Of a DNA stretch of 64,000 bases, positions 1-8,498 are shown piece by piece. Location of the stretch: assembly GCA_963677475.2 (NCBI GenBank), contig CAXXQD010000021.1:852667-916666 (forward strand), written 5' to 3'. The notes under the pieces were generated by a model. The model made no database searches and was not told where the DNA came from. It saw only the letters and a program-made list of their open reading frames with translations. The DNA is from JABMQB01 sp963677475. Lineage in GTDB: Bacteria; Bacteroidota; Bacteroidia; Bacteroidales; Prolixibacteraceae. Position 1 is the first letter of the stretch. Each line of letters starts with the position of its first letter. A program made the position numbers and the translations under genes.

Positions 1-42
1 TGGGTAATTGTAAAAAGTATAATTATTTAAAATTTTATTGAT

Positions 43-885
43 ATGGCAACATTTTATGAAGAGAGGTATTCTTATCACCCAGAAGACTTTAAAAAATACG
101 ATACGGAAAAAATAAGAAATGAATTTCTTGTTGAAAATATTATGGACCCTGGGAATATCCGTTTGGTTTATTCTCTTGCCGAAAGGTATATTGTTGGAGG
201 AGCAGTTCCAGTAAAAGAGGCATTACCATTGGAAACCATCGACCCATTAAAAGCCAATTATTTTTGCGAAAGACGTGAAGTAGGGGTTATCAACGTTGGT
301 GGCGCCGGAAGCATTGTCGTGGATGGTAAAGGGTATGGAATGGGTTATAAAGATGCATTGTATATCGGAAAAGGTAGCAAAGAAGTACTGTTTAAATCGG
401 ATGATGCAAGTGCTCCTGCACATTTTTATATCAATTCAGCACCAGCTCACAAAGAATTTCCGGTGAAACATGTAACCATGAAAGATGCAAATGTATTACA
501 CCTTGGAGGACTTGAAACATCAAATGAGAGGAATATTAATCAGCTGATGATTAATACTGTTGTTGATACATGCCAGTTGCAGATGGGAATGACTGAGTTA
601 AAAACAGGGAGTGTTTGGAATACAATGCCAGCACATTTACACAGCCGCCGAAACGAAGTATATTTCTATTTTGAAGTTCCTGAAGGACAAGCAGTTTGTC
701 ATTTTATGGGTCAACCTGATGAAACAAGGCATATTTGGATGGGCAATGAGCAAGCTGTGATTTCCCCGAGTTGGTCGATCCACTCAGCTGCCGGAACAAG
801 CAATTATATTTTTATTTGGGGTATGGCAGGTGAGAACCTGGATTATACTGATATGGACGTAATTCAACCAACAGAGTTGAAATAA
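43..885 (+). CDS. kduI: 5-dehydro-4-deoxy-D-glucuronate isomerase (KduI)
   Basis: Cytoplasmic cupin isomerase that converts 5-dehydro-4-deoxy-D-glucuronate, released from pectin or other unsaturated uronides, into 3-deoxy-D-glycero-2,5-hexodiulosonate. The 280 residues match the usual family length. The zinc site is visible as H198-x-H200-x4-E205 plus H247, equivalent to H196/H198/E203/H245 of the E. coli enzyme. The ATG at 43 begins a typical KduI N-terminus (ATFYEERYS). kduD follows 41 bases downstream on the same strand, so the two consecutive pathway steps are probably co-transcribed. The promoter lies outside or at the very edge of the window. Confidence 0.95.
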   Translation: MATFYEERYSYHPEDFKKYDTEKIRNEFLVENIMDPGNIRLVYSLAERYIVGGAVPVKEALPLETIDPLKANYFCERREVGVINVGGAGSIVVDGKGYGMGYKDALYIGKGSKEVLFKSDDASAPAHFYINSAPAHKEFPVKHVTMKDANVLHLGGLETSNERNINQLMINTVVDTCQLQMGMTELKTGSVWNTMPAHLHSRRNEVYFYFEVPEGQAVCHFMGQPDETRHIWMGNEQAVISPSWSIHSAAGTSNYIFIWGMAGENLDYTDMDVIQPTELK

Positions 886-926
886 GTACAAATTGAATAA
901 AATTACAATCAATCAATATTACTCAT

Positions 927-1730
927 ATGATTCAAGAATTATTTGATTTAACAGGAAAAGTTGCTTTGGTGACCGGAGGTACGCATGGCATTGGAATGGC
1001 TTGCGGAAAAGCATTGGCAAAAGCGGGTGCTAAACTTTGTGTGAACGACCTTAGCGATGAAAAATTAGCGGAATGTAAAGAAGAATATGCAAAAGATGGT
1101 ATCGATGTATATACTGTAAATTTTAATGTTACCAGTGAAGAGGAGGTTGATAAAGGAATCAGCCAAATTGAAGCAGAAGTTGGGCCGATTGATATTTTGG
1201 TTAACAATGCAGGAATAATCAAACGAATCCCGATTCTGGATATGCCGGTAAAAGATTTTGTACAGGTATTGGACGTTGACCTTGTGGCACCATTGATTGT
1301 GGCAAAAAGAATTGCCCCGGGAATGATTGAGCGCCGTCAGGGAAAGATCATCAATATGTGTTCGATGATGAGTGTTTATGGACGCCAAAATGTTTCGGCT
1401 TACGCTGCTGCTAAGGGTGGGTTAAAATTATTGACCGAGAACATGACCTGCGAATGGGCGAAATACAATGTTCAGGTGAACGGTATTGGTCCAGGTTATA
1501 TTGCTACTTCGCAAACAGCGCCAATCCGCGTAAATGGCCATCCGTTTAACGACCTGGTTATGACCCGTACGCCTGCCGGACGTTGGGGAGAACCTGAAGA
1601 TGTTGGTAATGCAAGTTTGTTTTTAGCATCAAAAGCTGCTGACTTTATCAATGGCCATATTCTTTATGTGGATGGTGGAATCCTTGCAAACTTTGGTTAT
1701 GTGAAGGGTGAAAACGATCTGCCTGAATAA
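927..1730 (+). CDS. kduD: 2-dehydro-3-deoxy-D-gluconate 5-dehydrogenase (KduD), SDR family
   Basis: Short-chain dehydrogenase that reduces the KduI product to 2-keto-3-deoxygluconate with NAD(P)H. Seen in the 267-residue protein: Rossmann glycine motif TGGTHGIG (16-23), NNAG (93-96), a serine cluster at 146-149 and catalytic Y159-x3-K163. Gluconate 5-dehydrogenases of the same subfamily look very similar; the position directly behind kduI is what favours KduD. A rho-independent terminator about 25 bases after the stop closes the two-gene operon. Confidence 0.88.
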   Translation: MIQELFDLTGKVALVTGGTHGIGMACGKALAKAGAKLCVNDLSDEKLAECKEEYAKDGIDVYTVNFNVTSEEEVDKGISQIEAEVGPIDILVNNAGIIKRIPILDMPVKDFVQVLDVDLVAPLIVAKRIAPGMIERRQGKIINMCSMMSVYGRQNVSAYAAAKGGLKLLTENMTCEWAKYNVQVNGIGPGYIATSQTAPIRVNGHPFNDLVMTRTPAGRWGEPEDVGNASLFLASKAADFINGHILYVDGGILANFGYVKGENDLPE

Positions 1731-1754
1731 GTAAATACTACCTAAAAATAAATG

Positions 1755-1787
1755 CAGGATTCCTATTTGGGGGGATCCTGTTTTTGT
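1755..1787 (+). terminator. Rho-independent terminator after kduD
   Basis: CAGGATTCC (1755-1763) pairs with GGGGATCCTG-type sequence ending at 1780 (nine pairs including one G-U), with a short loop, followed directly by TTTTTGTTT. It ends the kduI-kduD unit. Confidence 0.75.
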
Positions 1788-1856
1788 TTAAGGATAAATG
1801 TGATAAAGCAGGGAATTTTTTGGAATGCAATTCATATCCGGAACGAATTTATGAGC

Positions 1857-1886
1857 AAAAAAAAGGTCAATCGAAAATGATTAACC
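1857..1886 (-). terminator. Rho-independent terminator after the SPOR lipoprotein gene
   Basis: Read on the minus strand, GGTTAATC, a six-base loop and GATTGACC form an eight-pair stem (one G-U) followed by eight T residues (A-run 1857-1864 on the plus strand). It lies 27 bases past the stop of the leftward gene at 1913-2455. Confidence 0.75.
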
Positions 1887-1912
1887 CCTTGTTTTTATAC
1901 TATTTGTAAATT

Positions 1913-2455
1913 TTATTCAGCCAACGATAAAGCTAAATATTCGCGTTGCATTTTCTTTCCCTGATAAACCCAGGCTTCTTCTAATTTTGGGTTTTCTGCC
2001 TTAAATTGGTGGATATAAGCTTCTGCACTTTCTTCATTATCGTAGCGTTGCACAATCACCCTGTAAAGGCCTTCGTTTTCATAAAACTCAACACTGGTTT
2101 GATCGTATCCATTATTTTTGAGCGTCTTTGCCAAATGGTGAGCGTTCTTTTTAATATTAAAGCTGCCTGTTACCACGTGGTAGGTGAATTCTTCAACCAT
2201 TGCAATGGGTTCTGGAATTTCTTCCCTCACATCCTGGGCAACTTCTTCAGGGAACAACTGAATTTTTACAACCTTTTTTTGCATGTCCTGTCTAAGTTCT
2301 TCCGGTAAATCATCAACACAGGTAATTTTCTTTGGAATTCGGAACATGCTGGTTTCATTGGATCCATTGCCAGTTCTTGCGCAAGCAGAAATGCTTAGGG
2401 CGGCAGTGAGTACGAAACTTATTAAAATAGCTGGTGTAAATTTTAAGACTTTCAT
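1913..2455 (-). CDS. SPOR-domain lipoprotein
   Basis: Secreted 180-residue protein. The N-terminus is a hydrophobic signal ending in a lipobox-like ISAC around residue 25, so it is probably a lipoprotein. The C-terminal half (about 95-170: FTYHVVTGSFNIKKNAHHLA, then LYRVIVQRYDN) is a SPOR domain, a peptidoglycan-binding fold that recognises glycan strands lacking stem peptides, typically at division sites. The middle (35-90) is low-complexity and acidic. Monocistronic: it has its own terminator and its upstream neighbour is 150 bases away. The exact role is not inferable. Confidence 0.8.
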   Translation of the reverse strand: MKVLKFTPAILISFVLTAALSISACARTGNGSNETSMFRIPKKITCVDDLPEELRQDMQKKVVKIQLFPEEVAQDVREEIPEPIAMVEEFTYHVVTGSFNIKKNAHHLAKTLKNNGYDQTSVEFYENEGLYRVIVQRYDNEESAEAYIHQFKAENPKLEEAWVYQGKKMQREYLALSLAE

Positions 2456-2604
2456 TTTAATCCCCTTTCTTAATTCTTTCTATATGTAAAAGTACGGATG
2501 AACCGAAAATCAGGGTATCGGGGAGAACCCTAATAGGGGGTAGGGATTTCCTGATAGGGCATAAGAATTGTTGAAGTTGGCATTCGTGCTTGCCTATAAA
2601 CTTT

Positions 2605-3060
2605 TTATCTTTTCAGTTGAGCTTCGTAGCAACTAATCCAATCGTTACAGCTTATTTTTTGAACCAGTTCTGCAATCAATTTAAAAGGTATATGGTCAGT
2701 TTTTTTAAACCGGATGCAGCTTTTCCCCATATTAAGTTTTGTGCTACAATGTTTTGGATATTCCTTAATAAACCAATCCAATAAAGGTTTATTGGCATAA
2801 ATTCCCATATGGTAGAAGGCAATAAAATTTTTTTGTGAAGCAATGTTAATGAAAGGCAAAGGCTCGCTTGGTTTTACATGATAACCTGCCGGATAAACGG
2901 AATGCGGTACAACATAACCAATCATTCCATAAGTCATTTGCTCTTTGAATCCTTCTGGTAGATTAGTTAAAATTACCTGTCTTAATTTCTGAAAGAATTC
3001 TTGCCTTTCTTTCGGTATTTTAGCAATATATTCTTCGGGTGAGCTTGCTTTAATTTGCAT
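2605..3060 (-). CDS. DUF1801 (YdhG-like) domain protein
   Basis: 151-residue cytoplasmic protein. The start ASSPEEYIAKIPKERQEFFQKLR and the central INIASQKNFIAFYHMGIY resemble the DUF1801/YdhG family, small one-domain proteins of unknown biochemical function (some relatives are called iron chaperone-like). No signal peptide or membrane segment. The gene is leftward, 87 bases downstream of rluF, and may be co-transcribed with it. No function is claimed. Confidence 0.75.
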   Translation of the reverse strand: MQIKASSPEEYIAKIPKERQEFFQKLRQVILTNLPEGFKEQMTYGMIGYVVPHSVYPAGYHVKPSEPLPFINIASQKNFIAFYHMGIYANKPLLDWFIKEYPKHCSTKLNMGKSCIRFKKTDHIPFKLIAELVQKISCNDWISCYEAQLKR

Positions 3061-3147
3061 TGTTTTTTCTGATAAAAACCGAAAATTTCAGTGATTTGTT
3101 CACTCACAAGGCAGAAGGTCAGTTTCTGGCTCTAATTTCTAAAATAT

Positions 3148-3882
3148 TTATCCATCATGTGTTTTACAGGAGGAGGAAACCAGTCGGTTAATTTCTTTCA
3201 TTTCCTGATCGGTCAGATTTCGCCATTTCCCGATAGGAATATCCAGCTTTACATTCATAATCCTTACCCTTTGTAATTTGACGACTTTGTAATCCAGGTA
3301 TTCACACATTCTTCTGATCTGTCGGTTCAAGCCCTCAGTAAGGATTATCTTAAACTGTTTGTTGCCCAAGGGTTCGACGAAACATTTTTTTGTTACCGTA
3401 TTTAAAATTGGAATTCCATTTCCCATTTTACGAACAAACTCGTTGGTAATAGGCTTGTTCACAGTTACCAGATATTCTTTTTCATGATTATTTCGAGCCC
3501 TCAATATTTTATTGACCATATCACCATCGTTGGTCAAAAAAATCAATCCTTCGCTGGGTTTGTCAAGCCTGCCAATCGGGAAAATCCTTTTTGGGTGGTT
3601 GATGTATTCAATAATGTTGTTTTTTTCAGCCTTTACATCGGTTGTGCACACAATCCCGACCGGCTTGTTAAAAGCAATATAGATATATTTTTCTTTGGGT
3701 TTCGAGATTAAATCGCCATCAACACGGACTTCATCACCAGAATGAATTTTTGTGCCCATTTGGGGGACTTCCCCATTTATGGTAACACGGCCATCGGTGA
3801 TTAATTTATCGGCTTCGCGACGTGAACAATAACCTGTGTCGCTAATAAATTTATTGATCCTTATGGGTTGATCTTGGTTCAT
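3148..3882 (-). CDS. rluF: 23S rRNA pseudouridine synthase, RluF type
   Basis: Isomerises a specific uridine of 23S rRNA (U2604 in E. coli for RluF). Residues 6-50 form an S4 RNA-binding domain (RINKFISDTGYCSRREADKLI). The RsuA/RluB/E/F catalytic motif GRLDKPSEGLIFLTNDG contains the nucleophilic D107, and the C-terminal motif EGLNRQIRRMCEYL is typical of RluF. 244 residues is a little shorter than E. coli RluF. RluB/RluE relatives are the alternative, but ENDLG-free GRLDKPSEG and the RRMCEYLDYKV stretch favour RluF. Confidence 0.88.
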   Translation of the reverse strand: MNQDQPIRINKFISDTGYCSRREADKLITDGRVTINGEVPQMGTKIHSGDEVRVDGDLISKPKEKYIYIAFNKPVGIVCTTDVKAEKNNIIEYINHPKRIFPIGRLDKPSEGLIFLTNDGDMVNKILRARNNHEKEYLVTVNKPITNEFVRKMGNGIPILNTVTKKCFVEPLGNKQFKIILTEGLNRQIRRMCEYLDYKVVKLQRVRIMNVKLDIPIGKWRNLTDQEMKEINRLVSSSCKTHDG

Positions 3883-3904
3883 TAAATTAGGTGCAAATAA
3901 TGAA

Positions 3905-4441
3905 CTAATTTAAGGCTTTTATAAAAATATCCAGTTGATTCAGAAACTCTTGTTTTAATTCCACATTCGAAACGCCTTTTTCTTTCGAAAAATTTAGAGC
4001 AAATTGAGGGAGGGAGAAATGTGCTACCATGTTCGGGTTTGACCTGCCGATTCGGGCTGTCGCTAATTGTAAAACTGTTTTACCTCCCATTGGTCCGGGG
4101 GCAGTGGCTAAAAGAAACATTGGCTTATTTCCCCAAATATCCTTACCCATTCTTGAAATCCAATCGAATATATTTTTGAAAGCGGTGGAATAAGCTCCGT
4201 TATGTTCGGCAAACGAAATTATTATTCCATCAGCTTCATGAAGGATTCTTTTGAAGTCTTTGGCAAGCTGTGGAATTCCAGTTTTGTTTTCTCTGTCAAT
4301 GCTGTATATTGGCATTTCAAAGTCGTTCAAATCTATTATTTGAACCTCAGAATTTGGGATCTGAGATGCAGTAAATTTTGCAAACTGTTGATTAATGGAA
4401 TTTTTGCTGTTGCTAGCGCCAAAAGCCACAATTTTTTTCAC
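3905..4441 (-). CDS. NADPH-dependent FMN reductase family flavoprotein
   Basis: Flavodoxin-fold reductase of 178 residues. The phosphate-binding loop GASNSKNSIN (8-17), the EHNGAYSTAFKNIFDWISR stretch (flavin-contacting in this family) and GPMGGKTV are visible. It probably reduces FMN or quinones with NAD(P)H in the cytoplasm. The frame opens with GTG (4439-4441 on the minus strand) and no ATG lies upstream. The start is only nine bases after the phnA-type gene, so the two are one transcription unit. Confidence 0.85.
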   Translation of the reverse strand: MKKIVAFGASNSKNSINQQFAKFTASQIPNSEVQIIDLNDFEMPIYSIDRENKTGIPQLAKDFKRILHEADGIIISFAEHNGAYSTAFKNIFDWISRMGKDIWGNKPMFLLATAPGPMGGKTVLQLATARIGRSNPNMVAHFSLPQFALNFSKEKGVSNVELKQEFLNQLDIFIKALN

Positions 4442-4450
4442 CTTAACTAT

Positions 4451-5032
4451 TTATTTTAATTTCTTCACATATTTTGTAAGGATGACGATATGTTGCCCTT
4501 CAACTTTTCCTTCGATATGTTCAGGGTTATCATCCACTAAGGAGATCCTTCGAACTGCTGTTCCCCTTTTTGCTGTAAATCCGGCACCTTTCACGTTCAA
4601 ATCCTGGGTTAAAACAATCGAATCACCTGCTTCAAGCACCACACCATTGCAGTCTTTATGTTGGAGCGATTCCTCTTTTTCTTCACCGTCTCCGTTTGCT
4701 TTTGCCCATGCTAGAGTTTCTTCATCTAAATAGAGCATATCCAATAGGTCCTGCGGCCAACCTTCGGCTTTTAACCTGTGCATCATGCGCCATGCCATAA
4801 CCTGAACAGCCGGGACCTGGCTCCACATACTATCGTTGAGGCATCTCCAATGATTGGCATCCATCGTTTCAGGGTTGTCAATTTGACCGGAGCATGTTGA
4901 ACAAATCAAAATACAATTATCTTCATTTAAATCGCCAATTGGAGGTATTTCATAAATATTCAGATTTTCTGTTGCACCACACAATTCGCAAATATTTCCG
5001 CTTCTGGTTTGTAGTTGTCTTTCTACGCTCAT
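4451..5032 (-). CDS. PhnA/YjdM-family zinc-ribbon protein
   Basis: 193-residue protein with an N-terminal zinc ribbon (C15-x2-C18 and a second CxxC near 44-47) and the conserved C-terminal SH3-like PhnA domain (GDSIVLTQDLNVKGAG...IEGKVEGQHIVILTKYVKK). The family is called alkylphosphonate-utilisation protein PhnA but has no proven catalytic role in phosphonate breakdown. First gene of a two-gene leftward unit with the flavin reductase. A TAnnTTTG promoter lies just upstream. Confidence 0.85.
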   Translation of the reverse strand: MSVERQLQTRSGNICELCGATENLNIYEIPPIGDLNEDNCILICSTCSGQIDNPETMDANHWRCLNDSMWSQVPAVQVMAWRMMHRLKAEGWPQDLLDMLYLDEETLAWAKANGDGEEKEESLQHKDCNGVVLEAGDSIVLTQDLNVKGAGFTAKRGTAVRRISLVDDNPEHIEGKVEGQHIVILTKYVKKLK

Positions 5033-5057
5033 CCTTCAAAAATTCATTAATTGAGCG

Positions 5058-5086
5058 CAAAAGTATAAATTTCCTTGTGTTTTCAA
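5058..5086 (-). promoter_or_regulatory. Candidate Bacteroidota promoter for the phnA-type gene
   Basis: Minus strand: -7 element TACTTTTG (plus CAAAAGTA, 5058-5065) with a TTG -33 element 18 bases further upstream (plus CAA, 5084-5086). Predicted start near 5051, about 20 bases before the ATG. Confidence 0.45.
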
Positions 5087-5128
5087 TGAATTAATTGGGC
5101 TTGCCTGTGTTCAGTCATTTATTGTTTA

Positions 5129-5353
5129 TTAGTGCGTTTTGGGGAGCCGTTGTTTTCTTCCAATCAGAAAATAGAGGATAGCCCCTAAAATATATACAAA
5201 AATTACGACTAGCACCCAGATTAGTTTGTTATTGCCTTCAAATTTGTTCGTGAGGATATCAACAAGAGCTATTATTGGCAATATTCCTGCTAACATAATT
5301 GAAATAAGAATGATAATAATTTCCTGCGGTCCGATAAATCCTAAAAGTGTCAT
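5129..5353 (-). CDS. PLDc_N-domain small membrane protein
   Basis: 74 residues with two predicted membrane helices (about 5-32 and 44-64). The pattern ALVDILTNKFEGNNKLIWVLVVIFVYILGAILYFLIGRKQR matches the PLDc_N domain, the membrane-anchoring region found at the N-terminus of cardiolipin synthases but common as a free small protein in Bacteroidota. No catalytic HKD motif is present, so it is not itself a phospholipase. Confidence 0.8.
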   Translation of the reverse strand: MTLLGFIGPQEIIIILISIMLAGILPIIALVDILTNKFEGNNKLIWVLVVIFVYILGAILYFLIGRKQRLPKTH

Positions 5354-5444
5354 TTTGCGTTGTTTTGGTGAGTTAATATTTTATATCTGCTAAATTTTGG
5401 TGATTAAATGCATTATTATTTTGAGATCAGTTTATTGGTATTCG

Positions 5445-6332
5445 TTATTGTTCCAAAATTACTTGAAGATTTTTCAAATCGTATTTGTCCCCTTCTTTTA
5501 ATAAATAAAACTCCTTGCTATCGGGAGGCAATTGATAAATGGTATCCCTTTCTTCCGACCATCTGGTACCATCGTAAACAGCTACATAACTTTCACCAAA
5601 TACTTCAAACTTCCCGTCATTAACAATTATTCCTGTGTTTTCGTCCAAGCCGATTCCCAGAAGGTCGTGCCTTTCTTTAAGAATTTCAAACATGTCAAAT
5701 TGCCTGTTCCGGGCAAATAGGTGTTGGTCGATGGCAACATTGCCGATAAACCCAAGTCCTTCCTGATGGCTGCCCATCATAATTGTATTGGTTGCTGTAT
5801 CGCCTCTTGCAAGGTACGAGCCCTGAATAGTTGCACCTGCAGAACTGCCTGCAATCACACCGCCCCTTATAAGCAATTCGTTGAATGCTTCATGTGTTTT
5901 GGTATTTAAATAGGAGTCGGCATGCCTCCATTGGCGGCCCCCGCTGAACCACACCCCAACGGCATTATTAATAGGTTCGATAAATGCTTCTGAGTTTGCC
6001 TCGTCCCTGTTCCTGGTATGCAAAACCGTAACATTTGTGAAACCTTTATGAACAAATCGATCTTTGAACCTTTCCTTATCCATTTCGGTAATTGTATCGC
6101 TCGTACTTGCAGTTGGAATAACTACAATAGGTGCATCGGCACCACCAACCAGTTCCATAAATTTTGTATAAATAGAATTACCTGCCCCTCCTCCAATTAT
6201 AAACAAGGTACCATTTTCAGGATAGCTTACTTCTATTTTTGAGGAGGAGGCTTTTGTTTGTTCGTTGGATTTAGATTTGCATCCAATTATTATTGCTAAA
6301 ATCAGCAATGTCAGTAATACTTTGGTGGTCAT
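5445..6332 (-). CDS. Cyanophycinase-like peptidase S51 lipoprotein
   Basis: 295 residues. The N-terminal hydrophobic segment ends in IIGC (C18), a lipobox, so it is probably exported and lipid-anchored. The peptidase S51 fold is clear: IIGGGAGNS (45-53), WFSGGRQWRH (128-137) and the nucleophile elbow AGSSAGA with S164. DQHLFARNRQ (about 202-211) is the motif shared by cyanophycinases, which cut beta-Asp-Arg cyanophycin to dipeptides. Whether cyanophycin or another isoaspartyl peptide is the substrate cannot be told. Confidence 0.85.
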   Translation of the reverse strand: MTTKVLLTLLILAIIIGCKSKSNEQTKASSSKIEVSYPENGTLFIIGGGAGNSIYTKFMELVGGADAPIVVIPTASTSDTITEMDKERFKDRFVHKGFTNVTVLHTRNRDEANSEAFIEPINNAVGVWFSGGRQWRHADSYLNTKTHEAFNELLIRGGVIAGSSAGATIQGSYLARGDTATNTIMMGSHQEGLGFIGNVAIDQHLFARNRQFDMFEILKERHDLLGIGLDENTGIIVNDGKFEVFGESYVAVYDGTRWSEERDTIYQLPPDSKEFYLLKEGDKYDLKNLQVILEQ

Positions 6333-6487
6333 ATGTTTTGATTTTTTATGTTGCTAAAATAATGAATATCGTTATGTTAATTACGATTATGTTGGTTCAA
6401 TTTTCAATTTATATCCTGACTTCATTAATGAAACATTAAGCATGGTTCATAATTTATGTTTTATAGCATGTTTCTGGGTTTAATCCC

Positions 6488-6495
6488 TACTTTTG
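6488..6495 (+). promoter_or_regulatory. Candidate -7 promoter element for the SulP gene
   Basis: TACTTTTG fits the Bacteroidota -7 consensus TAnnTTTG, 58 bases before the ATG. No good -33 TTG was found at the usual spacing, so this is weak. Confidence 0.3.
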
Positions 6496-6553
6496 CGCCC
6501 TTCAAAAAATAACAAAACCAACAGATAGGTAGGAATGAACTAAAGAAAAAGGA

Positions 6554-8089
6554 ATGGTATTATTAAGTCTTCTTAAGAAAACGCAATACAACGCAAAAAA
6601 CGAAATTTTATCCGGATTAACCGTGGCACTGGCATTGGTGCCCGAAGCAGTAGCATTTTCATTAATTGCCGGTGTAAGCCCATTGGTAGGTTTATATTCG
6701 GCATTTATAATTGGCCTGATTACCGCAATTTTGGGTGGCCGTCCGGGAATGATCTCCGGCGCTACAGGGGCAATTGCAGTGGTAATTGTTAGCCTGGTTG
6801 CGCGCCATGGTGTCGAATATTTATTTGCTTCGGTGGTGTTAATGGGCATCATCCAAATGATTATTGGTTTTCTCAAACTTGGTAAATTCATCCGGCTGGT
6901 CCCACATGCAGTTATGTACGGATTTGTGAACGGCCTGGCTATTGTAATTTTTATGGCACAACTCACCCATTTTAAAACCACAGCGGGCGGTGTTGAAACT
7001 TGGCTTTCGGGAAATGCGCTTTGGATGATGATAATTTTTGTGTTGCTTACCATGGCTATTATACACTTTTTGCCAAAAATCACTAAAGTGGTGCCAGCTC
7101 CCCTTACCGCAATTGTAATTGTTTCTGCATTGATTATCCTTTTAAATGTCCCGACAAAAACGGTTGGGGACATTGCATCCATATCGGGCGGATTGCCAAA
7201 ATTCCATTTACCGAAAGTTCCGTTCACCTATGAAACATTAAAAATTGTATTTCCATATTCGTTAATTATGGCATTGGTTGGACTGATTGAAAGTTTGCTT
7301 ACGCTTACCGTTATTGATGAAATGACCGAAACGCGCGGCCGTGGAAACAAAGAAAGTATTGCCCAGGGAATTGCCAATGTTACCTGTGGATTTTTTGGGG
7401 GCATGGGTGGCTGTGCCATGATCGGACAAAGTATAATTAACGTTAGCTCAGGCGGGAGGCAGAGGCTCTCAACTATTGTAGCGCCAATAACCTTGCTGAT
7501 GTTTATCCTTTTTGGGTCATCCTACATTGAAAAAGTGCCAATGGCTGCCCTCGTTGGATTAATGTTTATGGTATCAGTTGGGACTTTTGAATGGGCAAGC
7601 TTAAAGATGTTCCGAAAAATGCCCATTACCGATGTTATTGTCATGATTGTGGTTGCAGGGGTAACGGTCGTATTTCACAACCTTGCAGTTGCTGTATTTA
7701 TCGGGATCATTATTTCTTCACTGGCATTTGCATGGGAGCATGCAACAAATATTCATGCCCGCCCTCAGATCGACGAAGACGGGAACAAGATCTACAAAGT
7801 GGATGGTCCCTTGTTTTTTGGTTCTATCGCCGCATTTCAGGAACGTTTTAATGTGGCAGATGACCCGGAAACGGTTATTATTGATTTTCGAAAATCAAAA
7901 GTTCTTGACCACTCAGCAATTGAAAGCTTAAATAAACTCACAGAACGTTACGCCAAAGTTGGTAAGGAGGTGCATCTTCGGCATTTAAGCCAGGATTGCC
8001 GAACCCTTTTAGACAACGCATCTGCCATTATAGAAGTGAATATTTGGGAAGATCCTAAATACAAAATGGTATCAAACAGGCTGGCATAA
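6554..8089 (+). CDS. SulP-family anion transporter with STAS domain
   Basis: 511-residue inner-membrane transporter with about 12-14 membrane helices over residues 15-400. The SulP signature region is seen early (SGLTVALALVPEAVAFSLIAGVSPLVGLYSAF) with GRPGMISGATGAIA next to it. A cytoplasmic STAS domain follows (about 410-505; FRKSKVLDHSAIESL is its conserved helix-turn). SulP proteins carry sulfate, bicarbonate or dicarboxylates; the substrate is not evident here and no sulfate-assimilation genes are adjacent. A TAnnTTTG element (TACTTTTG, 6488-6495) lies upstream. Confidence 0.92.
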   Translation: MVLLSLLKKTQYNAKNEILSGLTVALALVPEAVAFSLIAGVSPLVGLYSAFIIGLITAILGGRPGMISGATGAIAVVIVSLVARHGVEYLFASVVLMGIIQMIIGFLKLGKFIRLVPHAVMYGFVNGLAIVIFMAQLTHFKTTAGGVETWLSGNALWMMIIFVLLTMAIIHFLPKITKVVPAPLTAIVIVSALIILLNVPTKTVGDIASISGGLPKFHLPKVPFTYETLKIVFPYSLIMALVGLIESLLTLTVIDEMTETRGRGNKESIAQGIANVTCGFFGGMGGCAMIGQSIINVSSGGRQRLSTIVAPITLLMFILFGSSYIEKVPMAALVGLMFMVSVGTFEWASLKMFRKMPITDVIVMIVVAGVTVVFHNLAVAVFIGIIISSLAFAWEHATNIHARPQIDEDGNKIYKVDGPLFFGSIAAFQERFNVADDPETVIIDFRKSKVLDHSAIESLNKLTERYAKVGKEVHLRHLSQDCRTLLDNASAIIEVNIWEDPKYKMVSNRLA

Positions 8090-8498
8090 TTTGATCACAG
8101 CTTATTCATCCATTTGTACTTCATCGTCTGAAAACATGTTTTTTTTGGGAAAGAAAAGTATCCAATTTTTTCTTAATTCTTGTTGAAACGATCCGTTTTA
8201 ATCTTGAGTTTCTTACACTTTATTAGCTTCTATTTGTGAGGGTCATTTACGCATTTAAACCAGAAAATAACTTAAAGATTTGTTACAAAACTTTTAGATA
8301 TCGGTTATCAAACACCTGATTTAAGGATGAGGAAACACTGGAATAACAGTTTAGAATTCAATAGATAATGCAGTTGATTATTTCATTTTATTGAATATTG
8401 AATTTTTACTTAGTGGATCATGTTCAGTGAAGAGCAATTCTCAAAATATACAACCAATATCAGATGTTAAAAATATCCAAATTATATAGAGCGAGAAC
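8090..8498. other. Intergenic region between convergent SulP and cydB
   Basis: 409 AT-rich bases between two convergent genes. I see no ORF with coding character, no RNA gene and no convincing terminator: the only poly-T tract (8130s) follows AAAACATGTTTT, a dyad with no loop. Confidence 0.5.

Noticed and set aside
927..1730. Annotation of the SDR gene as gluconate 5-dehydrogenase
   Set aside because: The sequence alone does not exclude it, but adjacency to kduI makes KduD the better call.
6502..7227. 241-residue minus-strand open frame opposite the SulP gene
   Set aside because: It is antisense to a clear SulP transporter, has low-complexity composition rich in Ile/Thr/Ala/Pro and no recognisable domain.
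8120..8145. Terminator after the SulP gene
   Set aside because: AAAACATGTTTT followed by T residues is a dyad with no loop and only A-T/one C-G pairs; not a credible intrinsic terminator.
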